DNA of 64,000 nt from an uncultured Roseiflexaceae bacterium (GCA_937988885.1 CALKHR010000163.1:73193-137192), one strand, 5' to 3'; positions 36,562-45,171 are shown, counted from the stretch's first letter. The notes: generated from the letters alone by a model not told the origin. Translations and numbers: made by a program.

Positions 36562-37056
36562 TTACTCCGCTTGGCGTTGGCCAAGATTATGATCGAGAAG
36601 CAGGATCGCCGCGCCATCGTTCCCTGCGATGCGGAGTTGATCGACAATATCGGAGGCGTTTTTCTCCTCCTCTACCTGCTCATCGATAAACCACTGCAAA
36701 TGCACTTGCGTAGGATAATCCTTTTCGCGTACGGCAAGCGCATACAATTGATGGATTTGTGCGGTAATAAAACGCTCGTGCTCAAGTGCTTGCTGAAACA
36801 CATCGAGCGGGGCTGCAAACTCACCGCGCGGCTGCTCAAGCGCTTGGAGCTCGACACTCCCGCCGCGATCGTGGACGAAATCGAAGAGACGCATGGCGTG
36901 CCCGTGCTCTTCTTCGCTCTGGATGCGCATCCACTTTGCGAACCCGAGCAGGCTCTGGCTCTCGAAGTAGGACGACATTGCTAGGTAGAGATAGGACGAG
37001 AAAAACTCATGCTTAATCTGCGTATTAAGCGCATCTTGAAGGGTCTTGCTTAGCAT
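36562..37056 (-). CDS. ftn: Non-haem ferritin (FtnA-like)
   Basis: 164 residues, the standard ferritin length. It forms a 24-subunit iron-storage shell. Four-helix-bundle ferroxidase ligands are visible: the glutamate in KHEFFSSYLYLAM, EEEHGHAMRLFDFV (Glu and ExxH), the middle-helix LEHERFI and the late FIDEQVEEEKN. AGAGGAT precedes the ATG. It is transcribed leftward ahead of the ABC ATPase gene with 79 bases between, so the two may be co-expressed. Confidence 0.94.
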   Translation of the reverse strand: MLSKTLQDALNTQIKHEFFSSYLYLAMSSYFESQSLLGFAKWMRIQSEEEHGHAMRLFDFVHDRGGSVELQALEQPRGEFAAPLDVFQQALEHERFITAQIHQLYALAVREKDYPTQVHLQWFIDEQVEEEKNASDIVDQLRIAGNDGAAILLLDHNLGQRQAE

Positions 37057-37162
37057 ACCTATCCTCTTTCTTGTGCAGTCCCATCATAACCCAAATGCTG
37101 ATGGAATAGAGTGCAGTAGCAACTCTTACGCCACCATGCGCATTCATCGATTGTTTGAGCGT

Positions 37163-37729
37163 TTAGGCTGGTTGGCCTTGTACCCAGTATTGGCCTATCC
37201 GGTGCGCTTTCCATGCGGCGATGGCGCGGCGTTGCGAACTCCATTTGAGTTCGGGGAGTGCATCGGCTGGAAATATGCGAGCCTCCGTGTTCTCGCTGTT
37301 GATCTTCAATTCGCCGCCGATGCTGCGGGCGCTGTAACAAAAGACGATGTAGAACATGCGCGGGTCGCTGTACGATGGGCTGTGGATGTAATCGAGGAAG
37401 GTGGGTGGTTCGATGCGCAGGCCGGTTTCTTCGGCAACCTCGCGTTGAGCGGCTTGTTCGGGCGATTCGCCGAATTCGAGATGCCCAATCGGCAGATGCC
37501 ACATCCCCACATCGGGCGGAATGGCGCGGCGCAGCATCACAATGCCGCCTTCGTGCTCCACAACAACGGTTGCTGCGAGGTTGGGCGTTGGGTAAAAGAC
37601 CCAGCCGTCGTTCGGGCAACTGAGGCGCGGGCGTTCGTCTTGAACGATGGTGGTGAGCGGTGTGCTGCAGAGTGGACAGAAGCGGAACTTAAGGCGGTCA
37701 GGGTACTCGTTGTATTCTGGCAAACGCAT
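37163..37729 (-). CDS. Nudix hydrolase with N-terminal zinc ribbon
   Basis: 188 residues. CPLCSTPL and a later CPND pair give a CxxC...C zinc-ribbon-like start. The Nudix box runs GHLEFGESPEQAAQREVAEETGL, split here only for description, and matches GX5EX7REUXEEXGU completely. Members hydrolyse nucleoside diphosphates linked to another group; the zinc ribbon is like that of NADH pyrophosphatase relatives. A QPxPxP-type NudC signature is not seen, so NAD(H) specificity is uncertain. A lone leftward gene. Confidence 0.9.
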   Translation of the reverse strand: MRLPEYNEYPDRLKFRFCPLCSTPLTTIVQDERPRLSCPNDGWVFYPTPNLAATVVVEHEGGIVMLRRAIPPDVGMWHLPIGHLEFGESPEQAAQREVAEETGLRIEPPTFLDYIHSPSYSDPRMFYIVFCYSARSIGGELKINSENTEARIFPADALPELKWSSQRRAIAAWKAHRIGQYWVQGQPA

Positions 37730-37901
37730 CCAACACCTCTATGGCGATGGGGCAGCGTCGGTGGAGCGGCATGTCGCGATGGATGATGCTAGCATACACG
37801 AAATGCGGGTGTTTGTCGAGCAGGATGAGAGGCGGTGGAAGATGATACAATACCGCGTGCGGCGGATTTCTGTACGCCCAGAGCGTTAAAAGGTGATAGT
37901 T

Positions 37902-38189
37902 ATGTACCATGGTGAATATAAAGTTCCAGGCGGCAAGCTGATCGTGGTCGATTGCGAGATCGCGGATGGCCGCCTGAGCAATGTCGTGATCAGCGGCGAC
38001 TTTTTCCTCGCGCCCGATGAGGCGCTGGCTTGGATGATGGCGGCGTTGGAGCAGGCGCCCTCCGATTCGTCGGAGGAGGAATTGGCCGAACGCGTGCGCG
38101 CGGCGACCGTCGATGCGGAGTTGTTGGGCATCACGCCCGAAGGTGTGGCGATCGCCGTGCGGCGAGCAGTGGCGGGAGGTGCAGCGTGA
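37902..38189 (+). CDS. lplB: Lipoate ligase accessory (C-terminal domain) protein, LplB-like
   Basis: 95 residues from ATG 37902, with AAGGTGA six bases in front; an upstream in-frame GTG is less likely. MYHGEYKVPGGKLIVVDCEI and GDFFLAPDEAL match the accessory C-terminal domain of lipoate-protein ligases. In most bacteria this domain is fused to LplA, but Thermoplasma-type ligases have it as a separate LplB protein needed for lipoate activation. The stop overlaps the GTG start of the next gene by four bases (GTGA), which implies coupled translation. Confidence 0.85.
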   Translation: MYHGEYKVPGGKLIVVDCEIADGRLSNVVISGDFFLAPDEALAWMMAALEQAPSDSSEEELAERVRAATVDAELLGITPEGVAIAVRRAVAGGAA

Positions 38190-38965
38190 GCAAGCAGAAC
38201 AAGTGGCGCAACTACGAATGGCAACTGCTCCACGACGGTCCGCAGTCGCCGCAAATGCACATGGCGTTGGATGAAGTGCTGCTCGACGCGGTGGCGGCGG
38301 GCAAGCGCCCTCCGACTCTGCGAATGTGGGAGTGGGGCGCTCGTGCGGTGGTGATCGGGCGCTTCCAATCGCTGCGCAACGAGGTCGATGCGGCGAACGC
38401 CGAGCGCTACGGTGTCGAGGTGGTGCGGCGCATCACCGGCGGCGGGGCGATGTTCATCGAGCCGGGCAACACCATCACGTACTCGATCTACGCCCCGGAG
38501 GCGCTTGTGGCGGGCCTCACCGCTGTAGAGTCCTACGCCTTCCTGGACGATTGGGTGCTCCAAGCCCTCGCGACGTTGGGTGTGCAAGCCTGGTATCAGC
38601 CGATCAACGACATCACATCGGCGGATGGCAAGATCGGCGGTGCGGCGCAGATGCGGCGGCGCGGCGCGGTGCTGCATCATGTCACCATGTCCTACGATAT
38701 CGACACCACGAAGATGCTGGAAGTGCTGCGGATTGGCCGCGAGAAACTGAGCGACAAGGGCACCACCAGCGCGGCCAAGCGCGTCGATCCGTTGCGCCGC
38801 CAGACCGGGCGCTCGCGAGCCGAGATCATCGAGCGCATGATCGAGACGTTCCGCGACCTGTACGGCCTTCAGCCATCGCAGATCACCGATGAGGAGCGGG
38901 CTGCCGCCGAGCATCTGATCGAGACGAAGTTCGGTACGCCGGAGTGGATCGGCATTCTGCCCTAA
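38186..38965 (+). CDS. lplA: Lipoate-protein ligase catalytic subunit (LplA)
   Basis: 259 residues from GTG 38186, with GGGAGGT in front; the longer in-frame extension overlaps lplB and is rejected. The catalytic core has VVRRITGGGAMFIEPGN, the lipoyl-binding RRxxGGGAxxH-like motif with the histidine position altered to IEP, and the catalytic lysine in DGKIGGAAQM. It transfers lipoate (or octanoate) to the E2 and GcvH lysines. No C-terminal accessory domain is present because it is encoded by the preceding gene. Followed by a strong hairpin. Confidence 0.9.
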   Translation: MSKQNKWRNYEWQLLHDGPQSPQMHMALDEVLLDAVAAGKRPPTLRMWEWGARAVVIGRFQSLRNEVDAANAERYGVEVVRRITGGGAMFIEPGNTITYSIYAPEALVAGLTAVESYAFLDDWVLQALATLGVQAWYQPINDITSADGKIGGAAQMRRRGAVLHHVTMSYDIDTTKMLEVLRIGREKLSDKGTTSAAKRVDPLRRQTGRSRAEIIERMIETFRDLYGLQPSQITDEERAAAEHLIETKFGTPEWIGILP

Positions 38966-38983
38966 AAAACGACGAAAACAAGC

Positions 38984-39023
38984 AGTGCCAGGCTGAAGCG
39001 TCGGTGCGCTACGGCCTGGCACT
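38984..39023. terminator. Hairpin between lplA and the convergent ABC permease gene
   Basis: AGTGCCAGGC (38984-38993) pairs perfectly with GCCTGGCACT (39014-39023). The loop can fold further through AGCG and CGCT. A-rich sequence lies on the left, giving a T-run on the minus strand for the leftward gene. Confidence 0.8.
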
Positions 39024-39045
39024 ACTGTGTGAACGAACAGAACGC

Positions 39046-40749
39046 CTAGAACTCGCCGATATCCTGGAAGCGGAAGCGCTCAAGCAGGATAAAACTGAAC
39101 CCAGTCACCAACATCAAGATGCTGCTGAGCGCCAACGCCTGCCCGTAATTGGCCGCGCCGGGCTGCCCCAAGAAGCGGCTGATCACTAGCGGCACGGTCG
39201 GGAAATCGGGCGGCGCGATCAGCAGCGCAGCGCCGAACTCGCCCAGCGACGCGGTGAAGGAAAAGACCGCGCCCACCAACAGCGCCGGGAACAGCAGCGG
39301 CAGGTCGATCTCGCGCAGCACGCGCAACGGGCTGGCACCTAGCATGCGGGCGGCCTCGCGCTGGCGCGGATCGAGTCCGCGCAGGGCGGGCAACAGGCTG
39401 CGCACCACGAACGGGAAGGCCAACAGTGCGTGCGCCGCCGGGATCAGCCAGGGCGTGCCCAGCAGCCGCAGCGGCGCACGGCCAAAGATCAGCACATAGC
39501 CCAGGCCCAGCGTGACGGCGCTAGTACCCATCGGCAGCATAAACAGCGGATCGAGCAGCGCGCCAGGGCGGAACCACCCCCAACGACCGTCGCGCCTTGC
39601 CCTACGTCCGCTCTGGCCCGCCAGCAAGTACGCCCCGGGCACACCCACCGCCATCGCCAGCAGCATCGTCAGCAGGCCGAACAGCAATGAATTGCGCAGC
39701 GCCACGATCGGCGAGACGAAGAACGCCGAGCCGGTGCGGTTCTCGTTGAGCATCGTGTAGAAGCCGACCGTCCAACCGCCGTTTGTGCTGGTGAACGAGC
39801 GCAGCATCAGCGCCAGCAGCGGCGCACCGATCAATCCCAGGATCACCGCGACGTTCAGGCCGATCATCAGCTTGGCGCGCCACGTGCGGGGCGGCTGAAC
39901 GATCGCCGAGCGGGCGCGTCGGTCGAGCGGCACACTGCTGCGCGATTGCAGGCGCGTGTAGACCACTGTCATCACCAGCGTCGCCAGCATCTGAATCAGC
40001 GAGAGCGCCGCCGCCACGTCGAGCCGCAGGAACTGCGCCGTTTGGCGGTAGATCTCCACCTCGACGGTGGCGAACGATGGCCCGCCCAACAGCAGCACTA
40101 CGCCAAAACTCGCGAAGCAGTAGATGAAGATCAGCAGCGCCGACGCACCCAGCGCGGGCAACAGCAGCGGCAGGGTGATCTCGCGAAAGGCCCGCAGCCG
40201 ATTGGCCCCCAGCATCGCTGCGGCCTGTTCCAGGCGCGTGTCGAGCGTGCTCCAGAAGCCTCCCACGATCCGCAGCACCACCGTGTAGTTGTAAAACACG
40301 TGCGCCAGCAGAATGAGCGTCAGGCTGCGCTCGATGCGCAACGGCGGCTGCGACAGGTCGAACAGGTTTTGGAGCGTGCTGTTCACCAGGCCGCGCGGCC
40401 CAAGCAGCGCAGTGAAGGCTGCGGCGACCACCACGGTCGGCATCACAAACGGGATGGTGGCGATGGCGCGCAGCAGCGTTTTGCCGGGGAACTCGTAGCG
40501 GGCGAACACGTACGCGGCGGGCAGTGCCAGCACCAGCGTGAGGAAGGTGGAGAGCGCCGCCTGCCACACGCTGAACCAGATCACGCCCCAGTAGTAGTTG
40601 TCCTGCAGCAGCACGGCCAAGCCACCACCGCGCATCCCAGCCACTTCGCCGCCGAAACTCAGCCGCAAGATCGCGCCCAGCGGCACGAAGAAGAACAGCG
40701 CCAAGAACGCTAACGGCAGCGCGTAAGTCAACGATCGCACAATTCTCAC
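39046..40749 (-). CDS. Fused-permease ABC transporter membrane protein (FbpB/ThiP type)
   Basis: 567 residues with about twelve transmembrane helices in two homologous halves. The EAA loops are visible as FREITLPLLLPALGAS in the first half and REAARMLGASPLRVLREIDLPLLFPALLVG in the second (shown as the conserved G and L pattern). Double-length permeases of this type import Fe(III) or thiamine. Starts at GTG 40747-40749, whose GTGA overlaps the stop of the acetyltransferase gene. The likely ATPase is at 35403-36482. The substrate-binding protein is not in the window, so the substrate is undecided. Confidence 0.88.
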   Translation of the reverse strand: MRIVRSLTYALPLAFLALFFFVPLGAILRLSFGGEVAGMRGGGLAVLLQDNYYWGVIWFSVWQAALSTFLTLVLALPAAYVFARYEFPGKTLLRAIATIPFVMPTVVVAAAFTALLGPRGLVNSTLQNLFDLSQPPLRIERSLTLILLAHVFYNYTVVLRIVGGFWSTLDTRLEQAAAMLGANRLRAFREITLPLLLPALGASALLIFIYCFASFGVVLLLGGPSFATVEVEIYRQTAQFLRLDVAAALSLIQMLATLVMTVVYTRLQSRSSVPLDRRARSAIVQPPRTWRAKLMIGLNVAVILGLIGAPLLALMLRSFTSTNGGWTVGFYTMLNENRTGSAFFVSPIVALRNSLLFGLLTMLLAMAVGVPGAYLLAGQSGRRARRDGRWGWFRPGALLDPLFMLPMGTSAVTLGLGYVLIFGRAPLRLLGTPWLIPAAHALLAFPFVVRSLLPALRGLDPRQREAARMLGASPLRVLREIDLPLLFPALLVGAVFSFTASLGEFGAALLIAPPDFPTVPLVISRFLGQPGAANYGQALALSSILMLVTGFSFILLERFRFQDIGEF

Positions 40750-41300
40750 TGGCGTACTCGTTTCGCCATCAGGATATCGGGCTTACCGTAGCCGTTCGCA
40801 TCGGGGATCAGCCCCACGATCGTGAAGCCGCATTTTTGGTAGAACGTGAACGGGTGATTGCGGAGATTCTTGATATTCGCGATCTTCCCGAGCAGGTTAT
40901 CGTAGAGATCCACGCCACCCAGCGAGGTCATGTTGGTTGTATCATCGCTGCCGAGCAGGATGGTGAGCCCACCGCGCTGGCGAACCTGTTCCTCAAGATC
41001 CTCGACCAGCGCGCGCCCAATCCCCTGACGGCGCGCATCGGCCCGCACCACCAGCGGGTGCAACTCCCACACCGCGCCATCGTACTGCGCGTTGCCTGCG
41101 ATCCAACCCAGCGCGTTGCCGTGTTCATCGAGCGCGACGCGAGTGATGCGGTCATCGGCAAATTGTTCGAGGACTTCAGCGCGAGCCGATTCTTGATCGT
41201 TCCAGGCTTCGGGCCAATCGTTGCGGAACCCCTCCACCAAGAGCGTTGCGATCTGCTCGATGAGCTCCGATTCATGCGGTTTGAGGTCGCGTATCTGCAT
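40746..41300 (-). CDS. GNAT acetyltransferase similar to aminoglycoside 6'-N-acetyltransferases
   Basis: 184 residues from ATG 41298-41300, which has AGGAG at ideal distance; an in-frame extension to 41330 is unlikely. The GNAT core has WELHPLVVRADARRQGIGRALVEDLE with the RRQGIG acetyl-CoA loop. GGLTILLGSDDTTNMTSLGGVDLY and FYQKCGFTIVGLIPDANGYGKPDILMAKRV are like the AAC(6')-I group. True aminoglycoside activity is not shown; housekeeping amine acetylation is an alternative. It is translationally coupled to the ABC permease downstream. Confidence 0.82.
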   Translation of the reverse strand: MQIRDLKPHESELIEQIATLLVEGFRNDWPEAWNDQESARAEVLEQFADDRITRVALDEHGNALGWIAGNAQYDGAVWELHPLVVRADARRQGIGRALVEDLEEQVRQRGGLTILLGSDDTTNMTSLGGVDLYDNLLGKIANIKNLRNHPFTFYQKCGFTIVGLIPDANGYGKPDILMAKRVRQ

Positions 41301-41423
41301 ATTGGCTCCTTGATATCGCCTAACAGACACTCAATGCGGTATAATCAAACAGTTCCTTGAACAGGCCATCAGGATAGCATAGCTTGTCCACGCGTCAAGC
41401 AATTGTTAGGCAAAGGAAGCAGC

Positions 41424-42212
41424 ATGCCAGAGTTTGTTACGGTTGAACGGACCTCCGCGATCGCCACTGTGACGCTGTCGCGCCCCGACGTGCATAACGC
41501 CTTCAACGCCGAGATGATCGCCCAACTCGATACCGCGTTGTATGATCTCGCTCGCGACCCCGCGGTGCGCGTGGTGGTGCTGGCGGGTGCTGGCCGATCC
41601 TTCTGCGCTGGTGGCGACCTGAACTGGATGCGTTCAAGCCTAGAATGGAGCGCAGAGGAACAACAGCGCGATGCGACGGCCCTGGCCGACCTGTTCGACA
41701 CCGCCTGGAAGATGCCTAAGCCGCTGATTGGCCGCATTCACGGCGCGGCGGTCGGTGGTGGCGTGGGCCTGGTGGCCTGCTGCGATATCGCACTCGCGGC
41801 GGAACGGGCCACCTTCGGCCTGAGCGAAGTGCGGATCGGCTTGGTGCCCGCGATTATCGCGCAATACGTGGTGCCGACCATCGGCCTGAGCCAAGCGCGG
41901 GCCTTGTTCGTCTCGGGCGAGCGGATCAGCGCCCAACGCGCCTTGGAGATCGGCTTGGTGCACCGCGTCCTGCCCGAGGATCAACTCGACGCCGCCGTCG
42001 CCGAAACGACCCAGCAACTGCTCGCCAACGGCCCCAACGCGATCGCGAACTCCAAACGCCTGATCGATGCCGTATGGACGCTCGATCGCGCTGCGGCCCG
42101 CCAATACGTCATCGATGCGATTGTGGACGCCCGCCGCAGCGACGAAGGCCAGGAGGGCATGCGCGCCTTCCTCGAAAAGCGCAAACCGCGCTGGCTCGAA
42201 GAACTCAGCTAA
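41424..42212 (+). CDS. Enoyl-CoA hydratase/isomerase family (methylglutaconyl-CoA hydratase-like)
   Basis: 262 residues from ATG 41424 with AGGAAG in front. The crotonase fold is clear: GRSFCAGGDLNWM (oxyanion hole), IHGAAVGGGVGLVACCDIALA, FGLSEVRIGLVPAIIAQYVV with the catalytic Glu, and the C-terminal EGMRAFLEKRKPRW. The DLNWM pattern and the neighbour encoding a biotin-dependent carboxylase alpha subunit suggest 3-methylglutaconyl-CoA hydratase of leucine breakdown (LiuC), though a general enoyl-CoA hydratase is possible. It is followed 14 bases later by a membrane protein gene. Confidence 0.88.
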   Translation: MPEFVTVERTSAIATVTLSRPDVHNAFNAEMIAQLDTALYDLARDPAVRVVVLAGAGRSFCAGGDLNWMRSSLEWSAEEQQRDATALADLFDTAWKMPKPLIGRIHGAAVGGGVGLVACCDIALAAERATFGLSEVRIGLVPAIIAQYVVPTIGLSQARALFVSGERISAQRALEIGLVHRVLPEDQLDAAVAETTQQLLANGPNAIANSKRLIDAVWTLDRAAARQYVIDAIVDARRSDEGQEGMRAFLEKRKPRWLEELS

Positions 42213-42226
42213 CAACAAGGGTCATC

Positions 42227-42964
42227 ATGAAGAATTTTGTGAAAACGCTCATCGACCTTGTGATGGGCGCGGTCATCCCGATCATCATCCTCGACCGCTT
42301 CTCGGGGCCAGAGGCGCTCGGCCCGGTCGCCGCGTACATCGTCGCCGCGATGATCCCGGTCGGCTGGGTGTTTATCGACCTGTTCTTTATCACCAAGAAA
42401 TTCAACTTCATCACCAGCTACGTTGGCTTTACCTCGTTGGTTGGCGGTCTGCTGGCCTTCTGGTTCGTCGATGGCATCACCTACGCCTTCAAAGATACGG
42501 TCGGCTGGATGCTGCGCACGCTGATCTTCGGTGGCTCCATCCTGATCGGCAAGCCGATCCTCAAACTCTTCTTCGCCCAAGCGCTCAACGCCGATACGCC
42601 CGGCAAAGAGCAGGCGCTCAACCGTCTGATGAGCGAGCCGAGCGTGATCCGCGCCACCAATATCGCCACCTGGATCGTCGTGGTTGAGAGCGCGCTGGCG
42701 GGCATCGCCAACTTCTTCCTGAACTGGTGGATGGTGCTCGCGCCGTTCGGCAGCGAACTGTTCAACCAGCAGGTCGCTCAGGTGAACGCGATCACCCGCG
42801 TGGCGCTCAGCGTCCCGAGCATGCTGGCCTTTATGATCGCGATGTGGATCATGTTCCAGGCGATCTACAAGCAACTGCCCAGCGAGGAAGGCAAACAGCA
42901 ACTCGATAGCGACTTCTGGGATCTGGTGAAGTTGCGCGAGGGGCGCGAACTCGAACTAAGCTAG
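42227..42964 (+). CDS. Six-helix membrane protein (VC0807-like family)
   Basis: 245 residues from ATG 42227. About six transmembrane helices alternate with short loops (VMGAVIPIIILDRF, YIVAAMIPVGWVFIDLFFI, YVGFTSLVGGLLAFWFV, TLIFGGSILIGKPILKLFF, NIATWIVVVESALAGIANFFLNWWMV, MLAFMIAMWIMFQAIY). The pattern is like VC0807-family and septation-like membrane proteins of unknown function. It lies between hydratase and carboxylase genes in one operon, but no link to acyl-CoA metabolism is visible in the sequence itself. Confidence 0.75.
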   Translation: MKNFVKTLIDLVMGAVIPIIILDRFSGPEALGPVAAYIVAAMIPVGWVFIDLFFITKKFNFITSYVGFTSLVGGLLAFWFVDGITYAFKDTVGWMLRTLIFGGSILIGKPILKLFFAQALNADTPGKEQALNRLMSEPSVIRATNIATWIVVVESALAGIANFFLNWWMVLAPFGSELFNQQVAQVNAITRVALSVPSMLAFMIAMWIMFQAIYKQLPSEEGKQQLDSDFWDLVKLREGRELELS

Positions 42965-42997
42965 CGACAACCACACAGCAACGATGCGGAGATGCCG

Positions 42998-44977
42998 ATG
43001 CACGTGCAAAAGCTCCTGATCGCGAATCGCGGCGAGATCGCCGTGCGGATCATCAACGCCTGCCGCGAACGAGGCATCGTGGCGGTGGCGGTGTACAGCG
43101 CCGCCGATCGCTCAGCGATGCACGTGCGCCTGGCCGATCAGGCTGTGCCGATCGGCGAGGCCGCCGCCAGCGCCAGTTATCTGCGGATCGACGCGATCAT
43201 CGAGGCGGCGCAGCAGGTCGGTGCGCAAGCCATTCACCCTGGTTACGGCTTCTTGTCCGAGCGTGCGGCTCTGGCGCGCGCCTGTCGCGAGGCTGGTTTG
43301 CTGTTCATCGGTCCACCCGCCGAGGCGATCGAACTGCTTGGCTCGAAGGCCGCCGCCAAGCAGTTGGCCCAGTCTGTCGGTGTGCCCGTGGTGCCCGGCT
43401 ACCAGGGCGACGACCAGCGCGATGAGACACTGCGCGAGGCCGCTGCCACCATCGGCTACCCGCTGCTGATCAAAGCCAGCGCCGGAGGCGGCGGGCGCGG
43501 CATGCGCATCGTGAAGCGCCCCGACGACCTCGCGGAATCGCTGGATGCGGCGCGGCGCGAGGCCCGTGCGGCGTTTGGCGACGACACGCTGCTGCTCGAA
43601 CGCCTGATCGAGCGCCCCCGCCACATCGAGGTGCAAGTGCTGGCCGACACGCACGGCAACTGCGTGCACCTGTTCGAGCGCGACTGCTCCATTCAGCGCC
43701 GCCACCAGAAACTCGTCGAGGAGTCCCCCGCCGTGGGTTTGAGCGATGATGTACGGGCCGCGATGGGCGCGGCAGCCGTGCGCCTGGCGAAAGCCGCTGG
43801 CTACCACAACGCGGGCACCGTCGAGTTCGTGCTGGATACCGCCGGGAACTTCTACTTCCTCGAAATGAACACACGCCTACAGGTCGAGCATCCCGTGACC
43901 GAACTGGTGACGGACGTGGATCTGGTGCAGTTGCAGATCTCGATCGCCGAGGGCCAGCCGCTGCCGTTCAGCCAGGCCGACCTGAGCCAGCACGGCCACG
44001 CCATCGAGGTGCGCGTCTGCGCCGAGGACCCTAGCACCTACCTGCCCTCAATCGGCAGGCTCGCGCTGTTCGCGCCCGCTCAAGGCCCCGGCGTGCGCAA
44101 CGACGTGGGTGTCGCCAGCGGCGACGAGGTGAGCATCCACTACGACGCGATGATCGCCAAGCTCATCGTGCACGGCACCGACCGCGATGCCGCCCTGCGC
44201 CGCCTGCGCCGCGCCCTCGCCGAGTACACCGTGCTCGGCGTGACGACCAACTTGCCTCTGCTGCGCGCCATTGTGGAGTCCTCCTTGTTCATTCAGGGCG
44301 GCGTACAGACCGATTTCCTCGAACAGAGCGGCCTCGCGGGTGCTTCGTTCGCTCCGGCGCACCTGCCCGACCAGGTGCTGATTGCCGCTGCGCTCGCCGA
44401 TCTGCGCGCCTCACAGCAGCCCACCGCCGAGCCGTGGCAGTGCGGCCCCTGGCAACTGCTGGGCAACGGCCTCACCCTGCGCTATCAAGCCCTACAAGCC
44501 GAGCATACGCTCCACGCCTCCCAAACCGCCCAAGGGTGGCAGATGCGCATCGGCCAAACCGATTACCACATCGAGCAGATCGCCAACGAGGGCGATTGGG
44601 TCGCGGTGCGCTTCGTCGATCAGCAGATCGAGCGCTTCGCGATCGCGGAGGTGGATGGCGTGCGCTTGGTGGGCTGGCGTGGGCAGACCTTCGAGCTTGA
44701 ACGGCGTGGCGCGCCGAATACCGATCAGCTTGGTGGCCAAGTCGCCGCTGCGGCAGGCCACGCCAGCCTCGTTGCGCCGATGCCGGGCACCATCATTAAG
44801 GTGTTGGTCGGCGAGGGCGACACCGTTGTGCGCGGGCAGCCGCTCGTGGTGCTGGAGGCGATGAAGATGGAGCATGTGGTCGTTGCTCCGCACGATGGCG
44901 TGGTCGAAAAGCTGCATGTTTCGCCCGGAAACCTTGTGGTAAAAAGTGTTACGTTAGTGGAAATAAGTGCCGTTTAA
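42998..44977 (+). CDS. Biotin carboxylase/BCCP alpha subunit of an acyl-CoA carboxylase
   Basis: 659 residues from ATG 42998, six bases after GGAG; the upstream ATG 42992 is too close to it. The biotin carboxylase part starts KLLIANRGEIAVRIINACRE. It has the ATP-grasp loop KASAGGGGRGMRIV, ERDCSIQRRHQKLVEE and EMNTRLQVEHPVTELVT. The C-terminus is a biotinyl domain with the target lysine in LEAMKMEHVV. The layout fits methylcrotonyl-, acetyl- or propionyl-CoA carboxylase. The preceding LiuC-like gene favours methylcrotonyl-CoA carboxylase, but the beta (carboxyltransferase) subunit gene is not here. Confidence 0.92.
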   Translation: MHVQKLLIANRGEIAVRIINACRERGIVAVAVYSAADRSAMHVRLADQAVPIGEAAASASYLRIDAIIEAAQQVGAQAIHPGYGFLSERAALARACREAGLLFIGPPAEAIELLGSKAAAKQLAQSVGVPVVPGYQGDDQRDETLREAAATIGYPLLIKASAGGGGRGMRIVKRPDDLAESLDAARREARAAFGDDTLLLERLIERPRHIEVQVLADTHGNCVHLFERDCSIQRRHQKLVEESPAVGLSDDVRAAMGAAAVRLAKAAGYHNAGTVEFVLDTAGNFYFLEMNTRLQVEHPVTELVTDVDLVQLQISIAEGQPLPFSQADLSQHGHAIEVRVCAEDPSTYLPSIGRLALFAPAQGPGVRNDVGVASGDEVSIHYDAMIAKLIVHGTDRDAALRRLRRALAEYTVLGVTTNLPLLRAIVESSLFIQGGVQTDFLEQSGLAGASFAPAHLPDQVLIAAALADLRASQQPTAEPWQCGPWQLLGNGLTLRYQALQAEHTLHASQTAQGWQMRIGQTDYHIEQIANEGDWVAVRFVDQQIERFAIAEVDGVRLVGWRGQTFELERRGAPNTDQLGGQVAAAAGHASLVAPMPGTIIKVLVGEGDTVVRGQPLVVLEAMKMEHVVVAPHDGVVEKLHVSPGNLVVKSVTLVEISAV

Positions 44978-44994
44978 GGCTTCCTGATGCGGAT

Positions 44995-45023
44995 TTGCAA
45001 AAATCGAGGATTGATGCTATAAT
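44995..45023 (+). promoter_or_regulatory. Strong promoter for the first tRNA-Glu/tRNA-Asp unit
   Basis: TTGCAA (44995-45000), a 17-base spacer ending TGC, and TATAAT (45018-45023). A consensus extended -10, starting transcription about 60 bases before the first tRNA. Confidence 0.8.
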
Positions 45024-45087
45024 CCCCCACGTTGTTGAGAGACACAAACGCGAACACGAACAAGCGAACAGAGCAATTGGTGATGAT

Positions 45088-45164
45088 GGCCCCATCGTCT
45101 AGCGGCCTAGGACGCCACCCTCTCAAGGTGGAGATCGCGGGTTCGAATCCCGCTGGGGTCACCA
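45088..45164 (+). tRNA. tRNA-Glu (CTC), CCA encoded
   Basis: A complete cloverleaf. The acceptor arm GGCCCCA pairs with TGGGGTC with one G-U. The anticodon stem CCACC/GGTGG encloses the loop CTCTCAA with anticodon CTC at 45122-45124. The T-arm has GGGTTCGAATCCC. The CCA end is encoded. Confidence 0.95.
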
Positions 45165-45171
45165 ATGGTGT

